In this document: positions 1 through 7,640 of the stretch, piece by piece
Numbering within the stretch: position 1 is the stretch's first letter
Layout of the letters: the number at the start of each line of letters is the position of its first letter
Assembly (NCBI GenBank): GCA_003644175.1
Contig: QNBS01000066.1
Coordinates: 1 to 9,393 of the forward strand
Direction: 5' to 3'
DNA: 9,393 nt
Source: Planctomycetota bacterium
GTDB taxonomy: Bacteria > Planctomycetota > Phycisphaerae > Sedimentisphaerales > Anaerohalosphaeraceae
Notes under the pieces: generated by a model
Told to the model about the DNA's origin: nothing
The model's database searches: none
The model's input: the letters and a program-made list of their open reading frames with translations, nothing else
Made by a program: the position numbers and the translations under genes

Positions 1-2997
1 AATCAGCCCGGCGATCCCAACCAGCCCGGCGATCTCGGCGGCGAGTTCGATTTCAGCGGCTCGGTTGACGCCGATATTTTCGATGAACTCTTTGAAGAGG
101 AGCCGCTTGAGTCGATCAACCTCAACAACATCGAGATGAAGAATATCATACAGACGTTGGGCGAGTGGACAGGGAAACCAATTATCCCTACGGACGACGA
201 GGTGATGAAAACGAGAATAACCATATACGCCACGAAGAAACTGCCCAGGAGCCGGGCGCTGGCGCTGGTATTGGCGGCGCTCAAGGCAAAGGGCGTCATT
301 GCCGAACAGTCCGACGACAAGATATTCCTAAAGCCCATCGCCACGGCGAAGTACGGGACCGTTCCCACGCTTGCGGCGGATATGCCCCTTGCAAGAATGA
401 CGGACAGATCGCAGATAGTGGAGAAATTCTTCCAGTTGAAAAACTACAGCCCCACGAAACTTATGTCGATAATCACGCCTCTTACCGCCGAGTACGGCCA
501 TGTAACGGCCATGGAAGATACGGGCAAAATCGTCGTTATCGATTCTGTTGACAACCTCATTCGCATTGAAAGAATCATCAGGCAACTCGACGTGCCCGAA
601 TCAGAGCAGGTTGTTGAAAAAACATTCGAAATTAAATACGGCGACCCGCTGGAAATCGTGCAGGTGCTTGAGTTCATCCTGGATACGAAGGAACGCTACA
701 AAAAGCCCAAGCCCAAGCCGCCCGGCTCCAAGCCAGGCTCCGGCGACAAACCCGCCACATCCGTGGTCGTCGAACGCAGCGATGTGCCCGTCAAGTTGAT
801 TCCCATCCCCAAACAAAACTGGATCATCGCGAGAGCTTCCGCCGAAGTCATGCAGCAGATTTCCAAATGGATCGAAGAGCTTGACCATCCCGAAACGGTG
901 CAGTCCGAGCAGACGATCATACAGGTGCGATATGCCGATGTTCGTGAAATCGAAAACACGCTGGATAGTACGATCCGGCAGATGCCCGAGGAAGTGCGGG
1001 CAAATGTCGTCATCGAATCTCTCCCGCAGGCCAGGCAGCTTATTATTTTCGGCAGCGAAGAAAACAGGAAGATGATCGAAAGACTCGTCGCCGAGATGGA
1101 CATGCCGCGAGAGGATATTTATATCGAAAAGACATTCAAGCTCAAGCACGCCGATCCCGACCAGATCAAGGCCAACATCGACGGACTCTACGGCGATTCG
1201 GCTATGAACAGTCGATCCGGCTATGGCGGCTATTACAGCCGGTACAGTTCGTACAGCAGATACGGCGGCAGATACGGTTCGAGCAGTCAGGAAGAGAACA
1301 TCGTAAAGGTCATTTCTTATCCGACGCAGGGTCAGGTTACCGTCATTGCATCGGAAAAGAACCTGGCGAAGATCGAAAAACAAATCACAGAAGAGTGGGA
1401 TATCCCCCTCGATATAGAAAAGGACCAGTACAGAATCCTGACCCTTCATAATTCCGACCCGGTCCAGATGTCAAACCTGTTGACGAAGCTCTTCACGGAG
1501 GACAGCAGCAGCGCGTCAAGTCTCATACAGTTGATATTCAGGGGCAGGATCGACACCCGGAAGAAGATTGTCGGTTCGCTGTACGGCATGATGACATTCG
1601 AGCCGGTTCCCGACACCAAGAAGATCATTGTGATAAGCAAGATACCGGAGGCTTACGATGTTATCGAAAAGCTGATAATGGAACTTGACAGCCGGGAAAA
1701 GGCCGAGGTTCCCACCGTGATAACCTTAAATTACGCCGATCCGGAGGATCTCTGTGATCAGTTAAACGCCATCCTCAACGAACCCGGAACGCAGGCCACG
1801 CTGCAAAGGAGTTCACGCGGGCTCTCCGAAATGCAGTCCGACGGAAGCGGAGCGACCTCAAGCGGGGCATCGGCACAGAATACAGACAGCGGAACAATAA
1901 CGCCATGGTGGACGCGGCAAAGAGGCCGGATGAACGAAGAAATGCCCACCAGTAATCTCATCGGGCAGGTTCGATTCATACCCGTGGCCCGAAGCAAGGC
2001 GATACTTGTTCTTTCGCCGCCGGAGTATCTCGGAGAAATAAAGGCCATGGTCGCCGAACTCGACCAGCCGGGCATGCAGGTCATGATAAAGGTCGTCATA
2101 GTCGAGGTCGATCACAGCAGCATGACCTCATTGGGCGTTCAATTAGCCACCGACAGCAGTCTGCTCGGCGCTTTGACGGAAAATGGTGCGACCATATTGT
2201 CTGCGATGGCGTACGCCGACACCTTTGGCGCCTGGACTCTGAATACGGGCACAAATATTAATACGCTCGTCGAGCTGCTGGTCAAGAATGTAAACGCCAA
2301 GATACTCAATCAGCCCACCTTATGGACCAAGGATAACGAAGAAGCTACTTTCATTAAGGGTAAGCGGGTAGCCTTCATTACGAATGCCCAAAGTGACAGT
2401 TCCAATATCACCGCCTTAAACCAATCCTACAATTATGACGACGTCGGTCTTACGCTTCGTGTCAGGCCCAATATTACGCCTGAAAAAGCCGTCGATATGA
2501 CCATTAATCTCATTATTTCACAGGTCGATGCAGAGCGAATAAACGATGAAATCGCCGTCAGCAATCTCGATACGACAACGCATCTCATTATCAACAACGG
2601 GCAGTCTGTTATGCTCGGCGGCATACTTTTCCAGAATGACAGTACGATAAAGCGGAAGGTCCCGCTGTTGGGCGACATTCCGGTCGTCGGCAACCTGTTC
2701 CGCCATACGGAAAAACAGTTGGCCAATGACGAACTGCTTGTCTTTGTCACGCCCTACGTAATCGACGCCAACAGCCTGAATGCCATCCCGGCCGATACGG
2801 ATACCGACGCGCAGCTCCAGGAGCCGTTCAGGAAGATGGAGAAGATAAGAGGCCAACTGGACAAGGCCATGGACTGGCTCGCGACGGAAATCGACGACGA
2901 CTATGCCGACGACACAAACAAGGACCGGTCCCAAACCGACGATGCGATTATCGAAATAAAAACCGATAAAAAGAAGCTGGAATTGCGCCCGGATTAA
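1..2997 (+). CDS. GspD/PulD-like secretin, 5' end outside window
   Basis: Outer-membrane secretin, the ring-shaped exit channel of type II secretion, type IV pilus or related machines. The frame is open from base 1, so the signal peptide and start lie upstream; an internal ATG at 136 falls inside the N0 module and is not a credible start. The visible 998 residues hold a hexapeptide repeat (NQPGDP/NQPGDL, residues 1-12), an N0 module (about 39-105), then about six N1-like modules (about 138-200, 203-300, 303-372, 373-474, 476-565, 570-690). The secretin domain (about 690-920) includes the signature VPLLGDIPVVGNLFR at 2659-2703. An acidic, partly helical tail follows. The third, fifth and seventh modules (N0 counted first) carry low-complexity inserts: Lys/Pro/Gly, Tyr/Gly/Ser/Arg (1210-1287) and Ser/Gly/Thr. 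Canonical GspD has N0 to N3 only, so this vestibule is long. The family is secure; which machine it serves cannot be told without the upstream genes. Confidence 0.93.
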   Translation, partial: NQPGDPNQPGDLGGEFDFSGSVDADIFDELFEEEPLESINLNNIEMKNIIQTLGEWTGKPIIPTDDEVMKTRITIYATKKLPRSRALALVLAALKAKGVIAEQSDDKIFLKPIATAKYGTVPTLAADMPLARMTDRSQIVEKFFQLKNYSPTKLMSIITPLTAEYGHVTAMEDTGKIVVIDSVDNLIRIERIIRQLDVPESEQVVEKTFEIKYGDPLEIVQVLEFILDTKERYKKPKPKPPGSKPGSGDKPATSVVVERSDVPVKLIPIPKQNWIIARASAEVMQQISKWIEELDHPETVQSEQTIIQVRYADVREIENTLDSTIRQMPEEVRANVVIESLPQARQLIIFGSEENRKMIERLVAEMDMPREDIYIEKTFKLKHADPDQIKANIDGLYGDSAMNSRSGYGGYYSRYSSYSRYGGRYGSSSQEENIVKVISYPTQGQVTVIASEKNLAKIEKQITEEWDIPLDIEKDQYRILTLHNSDPVQMSNLLTKLFTEDSSSASSLIQLIFRGRIDTRKKIVGSLYGMMTFEPVPDTKKIIVISKIPEAYDVIEKLIMELDSREKAEVPTVITLNYADPEDLCDQLNAILNEPGTQATLQRSSRGLSEMQSDGSGATSSGASAQNTDSGTITPWWTRQRGRMNEEMPTSNLIGQVRFIPVARSKAILVLSPPEYLGEIKAMVAELDQPGMQVMIKVVIVEVDHSSMTSLGVQLATDSSLLGALTENGATILSAMAYADTFGAWTLNTGTNINTLVELLVKNVNAKILNQPTLWTKDNEEATFIKGKRVAFITNAQSDSSNITALNQSYNYDDVGLTLRVRPNITPEKAVDMTINLIISQVDAERINDEIAVSNLDTTTHLIINNGQSVMLGGILFQNDSTIKRKVPLLGDIPVVGNLFRHTEKQLANDELLVFVTPYVIDANSLNAIPADTDTDAQLQEPFRKMEKIRGQLDKAMDWLATEIDDDYADDTNKDRSQTDDAIIEIKTDKKKLELRPD

Positions 2998-3004
2998 AAT
3001 TAAT

Positions 3005-3033
3005 TTGACAATCGACCGATATAACTGTATTAT
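3005..3033 (+). promoter_or_regulatory. Sigma70-type promoter for the ilvBNC operon
   Basis: A perfect -35 hexamer TTGACA (3005-3010) is followed by a 17-bp spacer and TATTAT (3028-3033), a 5/6 match to the -10 consensus. It starts just after the secretin stop codon. Predicted transcription start is near 3040, giving a leader of about 190 nt before ilvB. The hexamers and spacing are seen directly; activity is inferred. Confidence 0.72.
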
Positions 3034-3040
3034 ATAGTTG

Positions 3041-3126
3041 TACGCTTACGCCCAAATGCGCGTAAGTGTATGCCTGAAACACACTTAGCTGTGATTACGG
3101 AATCATGGTATGGGCGTAATTACGCC
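3041..3126 (+). promoter_or_regulatory. ilvB leader with alternative stem-loops and a palindrome
   Basis: Three pairings compete in the predicted 5' leader. Stem A pairs 3041-3051 with 3060-3070 (11 bp, one G-U, 8-nt loop). Stem B pairs 3063-3069 with 3081-3087 (7 bp) and re-uses the right arm of A. Stem C pairs 3046-3054 with 3111-3119 (9 bp) and re-uses the left arm of A. In addition, GGCGTAATTACGCC at 3113-3126 is a perfect 14-bp palindrome, which could be a protein operator. No T-tract follows any stem and no Val/Leu/Ile-rich leader peptide is evident, so classical attenuation is not supported. Regulation is inferred only. Confidence 0.4.
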
Positions 3127-3233
3127 GTCTGTGTCGTCGATGTCGCTTGGTGCGGCTCGATTGGCCCTGCGGTCATGCCCGACGTCGCCATGGTCAACCG
3201 GAATAACGATAATCGTTTGTCAGGAGACTGAAA

Positions 3234-4961
3234 ATGAGCACTCAACCCACCGACGGGGAGCCGCACGATCCCCAAACCGTCCACAAGCCCGGCTCGCAAA
3301 TCATCGTCGACACTCTCATCGAGCAGGGAGTCGAAGTGATATTCGGCTACCTGGGCGGCGTCGTATTGCCTTTATTTGACAAGCTTTACGACGCGCCGAT
3401 CCGATTTATCATCCCGCGACACGAGCAGGGCGGCTGCCACATGGCCGACGCCTACGCCCGCGCAACGGGCAAGGTCGGCGTCGTCATCGCAACGTCCGGG
3501 CCCGGCGCGACAAACCTCACGACGGGACTGGCGACGGCCATGATGGACTCGACGCCCTTGGTGGCGCTGACGGGCCAGGTTCGCACCGAACTTATCGGCA
3601 ACGACGCCTTTCAGGAAGCCGACACCACCGGCATCACACGCCCCATTACCAAGCACAACGTGATCGTCAAGGATCCGGACAAATTGGCTCGGACTATCCG
3701 TGAGGCGTTCTATATCGCCTCCAGCGGCAGGCCCGGCCCGGTCCTGATTGATATCCCGGTCGATATGCAGATCGCCCAGATCGCGCCGACCGAGCCGGAG
3801 GCGATTAATCTGCCCGGATACAAGCTGCGCAAGCAGGGCCATGCAAGGCAGATTACAATGGCGGCCAACGCGATAAACGAGTCGCAAAAGCCGGTGATTT
3901 ATGCCGGCGGAGGCGTTGTTATCTCCGGTGCGTCACAAGAGTTACGACAATTAGCCACCAAGGCGAACCTGCCTGTCACCACGACGTTGATGGGATTGGG
4001 CGCCTACGACCAGAACAGACCCGAATCGCTGGATATGTTGGGCATGCACGGGGCCGCCTACGCAAACTACGCCATCCAGAACTGCGATTTGCTCATTTCC
4101 ATCGGGGCGAGGTTCGAGGACAGGGTTACCGGCAAGCTCAAGACTTTTGCATCCGGAGCGAAGATTGTGCATATCGACATCGATCCCGCCAGCATATCCA
4201 AGAACGTTCGCGTGGATATTCCGGTTGTGGGCGACGCCAGGCTTATCCTGGCCGAACTTGCCAAAGTCGTCGAACATCGCCCGCGTAAGGCCTGGTTCGA
4301 GGAAATCGCCGCGTGGAAGGAAAAACACCCCTTGCGCTACGATACCGAGGCCGACGTCGTCAAGCCGCAGTACGTCATTGAAGAGCTCTGCCGCCAGACA
4401 AAGGGCGCCGCGACGATCGTAACCGGCGTGGGCCAGCATCAGATGTGGGCGGCTCAGTTCTACCGCTACAGCCAACCGAGGCAGTTTATCACCTCCGGTG
4501 GACTGGGTACGATGGGATTCGGCCTGCCAGCGGCTATTGGCGCCCAGATTGCCAAACCTGACGCTTTAGTCGTCGATATCGACGGCGACAGCAGTTTCAA
4601 CATGACGCTGACGGAGCTTTCGACGGCTGTTCAGTACGAGTTGCCCATCAAGGTCTGCCTGCTCAATAACGGCTATATGGGCATGGTGAGACAGTGGCAG
4701 GAGCTTTTCTACGGCGAGCGATATTCGTACAGTTCGCTGAAAAACCCGGATTTTGCGAATCTGGCGAAGGCATTCGGCGCAGCGGGCTATACCGTTGACA
4801 AGAAAGAAGATGTGGCCGCGGGGATCGAGAAGATGCTGGCTGAGAAAAAGCCCTGTGTCGTCGACTTTAAGATTGACCGCACCGAAAACGTCTGGCCCAT
4901 GGTCGCAGCGGGCAAGGGCCTGCATGAGATGGACGGGCTGGACGCCTTCGAGATGGTTTGA
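3234..4961 (+). CDS. ilvB: Acetolactate synthase large (catalytic) subunit
   Basis: Thiamine-diphosphate enzyme of branched-chain amino acid synthesis. It condenses two pyruvates to acetolactate, or pyruvate with 2-ketobutyrate to acetohydroxybutyrate, in the cytoplasm. The 575 residues match the usual length. The N-terminal PYR domain carries the catalytic Glu64 in RHEQGG and the motif TSGPGATN. The central domain lies around 210-350. The C-terminal PP domain has GQHQMWAAQF, the TPP/Mg motif DGDSSFNMTLTEL (Asp450 onward) and NN at 478-479, then GMVRQWQELF. The region from GQHQMWAAQ through FNMTLTEL resembles the yeast-type enzyme, in which the third residue of GDG is also replaced. The usual GYPGG near residue 40 reads GYLGG. 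The start is chosen from the SD AGGAG at 3222-3226, 7 nt before the ATG, and from the family N-terminus. It is the first gene of the operon; ilvN follows after 28 nt. Confidence 0.97.
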   Translation: MSTQPTDGEPHDPQTVHKPGSQIIVDTLIEQGVEVIFGYLGGVVLPLFDKLYDAPIRFIIPRHEQGGCHMADAYARATGKVGVVIATSGPGATNLTTGLATAMMDSTPLVALTGQVRTELIGNDAFQEADTTGITRPITKHNVIVKDPDKLARTIREAFYIASSGRPGPVLIDIPVDMQIAQIAPTEPEAINLPGYKLRKQGHARQITMAANAINESQKPVIYAGGGVVISGASQELRQLATKANLPVTTTLMGLGAYDQNRPESLDMLGMHGAAYANYAIQNCDLLISIGARFEDRVTGKLKTFASGAKIVHIDIDPASISKNVRVDIPVVGDARLILAELAKVVEHRPRKAWFEEIAAWKEKHPLRYDTEADVVKPQYVIEELCRQTKGAATIVTGVGQHQMWAAQFYRYSQPRQFITSGGLGTMGFGLPAAIGAQIAKPDALVVDIDGDSSFNMTLTELSTAVQYELPIKVCLLNNGYMGMVRQWQELFYGERYSYSSLKNPDFANLAKAFGAAGYTVDKKEDVAAGIEKMLAEKKPCVVDFKIDRTENVWPMVAAGKGLHEMDGLDAFEMV

Positions 4962-4989
4962 TCACTAATAACAGCAAGGAGATATTGCT

Positions 4990-5481
4990 ATGAAACACAT
5001 AATAAGTGCTTTAGTTCAAAATGAGCCCGGAGTTTTGGCGCATGTTGCAGGCATGTTTGCGGCAAGGGCGTTTAATATTGATTCGCTTGCAGTCGGCAGA
5101 ACGGATGATCCCACCATAAGCCGGATGACCATCGTTGTAGTGGGGGATGATCGTGTTCTGGAGCAGGTCCGCAAGCAGTTGGCAAAAATTATCACGATTG
5201 TGAAAGTGCAGGATTTCGTCGGTCAGGACGTTGTGGCGCGGGATTTGATGCTGCTCAGCGTCTTTACGCCGCCGGAGAAAAGGCCCGAAATTCTGGCCCT
5301 GATCGAGATGTTTAATGCAAAAGTTGTGGACATCGGGCCGAAATTTGTTATGGTGGAGGTTAGCGGACCCGAAAATAAGATAGAGGCGTTTATCGACGCG
5401 TGCAGGCCCTACGGTGTAAAAAACGTGGTGCGCACCGGTACGGTCGCGATGGCGAGATACGCCCGATCACAAAGCAACTAA
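4990..5481 (+). CDS. ilvN: Acetolactate synthase small (regulatory) subunit
   Basis: Regulatory partner of IlvB; it stimulates catalysis and confers feedback inhibition by valine. The 163 residues match the family (E. coli IlvH is also 163). An N-terminal ACT domain (about 2-75) starts with the valine-site segment NEPGVLAHVAGMF. Asn11, Gly14 and Asn29 are all present; substitutions at these positions in E. coli IlvH are known to affect valine response, so this enzyme is probably valine-sensitive. TDDPTISRMTI is a further family motif. The C-terminal ACT-like domain covers about 84-157. AAGGAG at 4976-4981 sits 8 nt before the ATG. It lies 28 nt after ilvB and 29 nt before ilvC, so co-transcription is very likely. 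Confidence 0.96.
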   Translation: MKHIISALVQNEPGVLAHVAGMFAARAFNIDSLAVGRTDDPTISRMTIVVVGDDRVLEQVRKQLAKIITIVKVQDFVGQDVVARDLMLLSVFTPPEKRPEILALIEMFNAKVVDIGPKFVMVEVSGPENKIEAFIDACRPYGVKNVVRTGTVAMARYARSQSN

Positions 5482-5510
5482 CAGAGACAGAGTAAGGAGA
5501 AAGTACAGTC

Positions 5511-6512
5511 ATGGCAAAAATCTATTATACCGACGATGCCCCCATTGATGCGTTGAAAGACAAAACCGTCGCCGTCATCGGCTACGGCAGTCAGGGGCAC
5601 GCCCACAGCCAGAACCTTCGCGACAGCGGTATCAATGTGGTTGTGGCGGAACTGGAAGGGACGGACAATTTCAATACGGCCAAAGAACACGGTTTTGAGC
5701 CGACCGATATCGCCACAGCGATCGCCGGCGCAACGCTGATCATTGTTACACTGCCGGACGAGGTCCAGGCGATAGTGTACGAAAAGGAGATTGCCCCGAA
5801 TCTCAAGGCGGGACAAACGCTCGGTTTCTGTCACGGATTTAATATTCATTTTAAGTATATTGTGCCTCCCAAAGATATCAACGTGGTGATGATCGCGCCC
5901 AAGGGACCGGGCCATCTGGTTCGCAGCGAGTATCTAAAGGGCGGCGGCGTGCCCAACCTCATCGCCGTCGAGCAGGACGCCGGCGGCGACGCCAAACAGA
6001 TTGCTCTTGCCTGGTCCAACGGCATCGGCGGGGCTCGCGCGGGCATTATCGAGACGACCTTTAAGGAAGAGACCGAAACCGACCTCTTCGGTGAACAGGT
6101 TGTGCTCTGCGGCGGCTTAACGGCGCTTGTCAAGGCGGGCTTCGAAACGCTCGTCGAGGCGGGATACCAGCCGGAGATATGTTATTTCGAATGTATGCAC
6201 GAGGTCAAGCTGATCGTCGATTTGATGTATCAGGGGGGCCTTAGCTACATGCGATACAGCATTTCCAACACCGCTGAATACGGCGATCTGACCCGAGGGT
6301 CGAGGATCATTACCGAACAGACAAAAGCAGTGATGAAAAAAATCCTGGCGGAAATAACGAGCGGTGATTTTGCGAAAGAGTGGGTCGCCGAATACAAGGG
6401 CGGAATGAAGAATTTCAATGCACTGTATGACAAAGATTACGGCAGTCAGTTGGAGACGGTCGGCAGGAAACTTCGCAAGATGATGAAGTGGGTGGACGCA
6501 AAGGAAGTCTAA
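5511..6512 (+). CDS. ilvC: Ketol-acid reductoisomerase, class I
   Basis: Converts acetolactate (or acetohydroxybutyrate) to the dihydroxy acid by Mg-dependent alkyl migration and NAD(P)H reduction; second step of valine/isoleucine synthesis. The 333 residues are a normal class I length. The N-terminal Rossmann domain has GYGSQGHA at 24-31. Catalytic and metal residues are in place: His108 (CHGFN), Lys131 (APKGPGH), Asp191 and Glu195 (DLFGEQ), Glu227 and Glu231 (FECMHE), and Ser252 ([11 protein letters not shown]). The cofactor-specificity loop after beta2 reads AELEGTDNF (46-54). Usual NADPH enzymes have an Arg and two Ser here that hold the 2'-phosphate, so reduced NADPH preference is inferred. 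AAGGAG at 5494-5499 lies 11 nt before the ATG. It is the third gene of the ilv operon; no ilvD or leuA is in the window. Confidence 0.97.
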   Translation: MAKIYYTDDAPIDALKDKTVAVIGYGSQGHAHSQNLRDSGINVVVAELEGTDNFNTAKEHGFEPTDIATAIAGATLIIVTLPDEVQAIVYEKEIAPNLKAGQTLGFCHGFNIHFKYIVPPKDINVVMIAPKGPGHLVRSEYLKGGGVPNLIAVEQDAGGDAKQIALAWSNGIGGARAGIIETTFKEETETDLFGEQVVLCGGLTALVKAGFETLVEAGYQPEICYFECMHEVKLIVDLMYQGGLSYMRYSISNTAEYGDLTRGSRIITEQTKAVMKKILAEITSGDFAKEWVAEYKGGMKNFNALYDKDYGSQLETVGRKLRKMMKWVDAKEV

Positions 6513-6526
6513 TACCCTTTAGGGTA
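6513..6526 (+). terminator. Short hairpin directly after ilvC, weak terminator candidate
   Basis: TACCC and GGGTA arms (6513-6517, 6522-6526) form a 5-bp stem with a 4-nt loop right after the ilvC stop. It is followed by AT-rich sequence (ATAAATTT) rather than a true T-run. It may attenuate rather than stop transcription into the lipoprotein gene. Confidence 0.25.
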
Positions 6527-6534
6527 ATAAATTT

Positions 6535-6556
6535 CCGCGAGAGAGGCCGCGAGAGA
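6535..6556. repeat. Tandem 10-nt repeat CCGCGAGAGA, two copies
   Basis: CCGCGAGAGA occurs at 6535-6544 and again at 6547-6556 (period 12) in the 139-bp gap between ilvC and the lipoprotein gene. It is seen directly; no function is evident. I found no convincing -35/-10 pair in the rest of this gap. Confidence 0.4.
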
Positions 6557-6651
6557 ATGTAATGTATTGTCGGAAAGCGACTTATCCGCGCACCAGATCG
6601 CATATTTAATGTGTGATTGGTCTGAGAATGTTTTGTTGAAAGGGCTGTGCT

Positions 6652-7377
6652 GTGAAGTACAAGAATCTGTGCCTGACAGTTGCAATCGTCTGCTGCATTG
6701 TTCCGGCGGGTTGCCGGGAAACCATACCCGACAGCGATGTATTCGGGCGGTACTACCTGACGACGCTGAAGTTCAGCACATCGGCCGACGTCCTCAATGT
6801 AATCGCCGACAATGAAAAGGAACTGCTCAGTCAGAGTCAAAGTGTCATCGCCTCATACGGCCAGGAAGAGGACGCCGAAGAACTGTGGTTCAACATGGTC
6901 GCCTTTGACGAGGCCATGCTTACGGCCGTTCGCAAGTACGCTTTTCTGGTCGACGAAAGCACCGGGCCCTACGTCATAGCAAGGAAACGCAAACTGCGGT
7001 TCGACGCCCGGGTGGTGGTGGATCCGAAAGTCATGGCCGAGCCCTTTGAGAACGAAAACGCACGCAGCATTGCGATCCTCCGGGATGTCAGCAGCAAGTT
7101 CAGCGACGACATCGGACAGCTTACTTTTGACAGTGCCGACCTCAACAGCGCCGCAATGCTGACAAAACATATTTTTAACACGATTCTGGTCAAGCTTGAC
7201 AACTCCCCGGCGCCGGCGGTGCGACTGGCCGGCGCCGCGGGCATGGAGTTTGACCACATGAATCTCGGCAAAGGCAACGTCCGAATGGTGCGTCAGGGCG
7301 ACATCGTCAGCATAAAGATCAAGATCGGCCAGGCGGCCAAAAAATTTGAAAAACAACCCGACGTCAAAAATATGTAA
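6652..7377 (+). CDS. Putative lipoprotein of unknown function
   Basis: A 241-residue protein I do not recognise. It starts at a GTG supported by GAAAGGG (ending at 6644), 7 nt upstream. The N-terminus has a charged start (VKYKN), a hydrophobic core (about 6-19) and a lipobox-like PAGC with Cys21, so it is probably a lipid-anchored envelope protein; Pro at -3 is atypical for a lipobox. The mature part is mixed alpha/beta and hydrophilic. It has a helical segment around 36-75, a Lys/Arg-rich stretch (ARKRKLRF, about 113-120), and a C-terminal part with beta-strand character (NVRMVRQGDIVSIKIKIG) and a basic tail. No catalytic motif or known domain is visible. It lies 139 nt after ilvC and is followed by a terminator, so it may be read through from the ilv operon or have its own promoter. 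A metabolic link to ilv is not implied by its sequence. Confidence 0.75.
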   Translation: MKYKNLCLTVAIVCCIVPAGCRETIPDSDVFGRYYLTTLKFSTSADVLNVIADNEKELLSQSQSVIASYGQEEDAEELWFNMVAFDEAMLTAVRKYAFLVDESTGPYVIARKRKLRFDARVVVDPKVMAEPFENENARSIAILRDVSSKFSDDIGQLTFDSADLNSAAMLTKHIFNTILVKLDNSPAPAVRLAGAAGMEFDHMNLGKGNVRMVRQGDIVSIKIKIGQAAKKFEKQPDVKNM

Positions 7378-7403
7378 GCGGCGACTCTTAGCGAAAACAA
7401 AAC

Positions 7404-7436
7404 AGGGGATTGACCCCTCCTGGATCAATCCCCTTT
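7404..7436. terminator. Hairpin terminator between convergent genes
   Basis: AGGGGATTGA (7404-7413) pairs perfectly with TCAATCCCCT (7425-7434), giving a 10-bp stem with an 11-nt loop, followed by TTT on the plus strand. On the minus strand the stem is followed by the T-rich run GTTTTGTTTT, so the element should work in both directions. It would close the lipoprotein transcript and the nrdR/ATP-cone transcript. A 5-bp alternative pairing (AGGGG 7404-7408 with CCCCT 7414-7418) could compete. Confidence 0.75.
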
Positions 7437-7441
7437 AAGTT

Positions 7442-7549
7442 GCTCAGACAGTCAGGTCGATTCATGCCGGTTTGAATGCGTTATCCCTGTTTCTTAATCT
7501 CCCGAGCAGTTTGATTCGATCACAGCTTCCTTTCTGGTGCTGTCTGAGA
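7442..7549. repeat. Long-range 9-bp inverted repeat in the 3' region
   Basis: CTCAGACAG (7443-7451) and CTGTCTGAG (7540-7548) are perfect inverted copies enclosing 88 nt. Smaller hairpins are possible inside, and a 5-bp stem (CCGTG, TTCG loop, CACGG) follows at 7557-7570. The 7437-7640 stretch contains no convincing gene. It is probably the 3' untranslated part of the minus-strand operon; a small structured RNA is possible but unsupported. Confidence 0.25.
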
Positions 7550-7640
7550 CGAACGTCCGTGTTCGCACGGTCTACCGACGAAATACTTCAGAGTTAAAAT
7601 TATATTTCCTGTCGCCGGACGCGCGGCCTGTTGCGCCCCG

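Noticed and set aside
1..33. Tandem DNA repeat at the left edge
   Set aside because: It encodes the hexapeptide repeat NQPGDP/NQPGDL within the secretin frame, so it is a protein-level low-complexity segment rather than a separate element.
601..1449. Long open frame opposite the secretin gene
   Set aside because: It is antisense to a clearly conserved coding region and shows no recognisable domain; a shadow of biased codon use.
3110..3379. 89-codon open frame across the ilv leader, as a possible leader peptide
   Set aside because: It runs far into ilvB in another frame, has no run of Val, Leu or Ile codons and no visible SD. It is most likely a chance frame.
7208..7237. Inverted repeat CGGCGCCGG / CCGGCGCCG
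   Set aside because: It lies inside the lipoprotein coding region and is explained by Ala/Gly/Pro codons in GC-rich sequence; no sign of an attachment or regulatory site.
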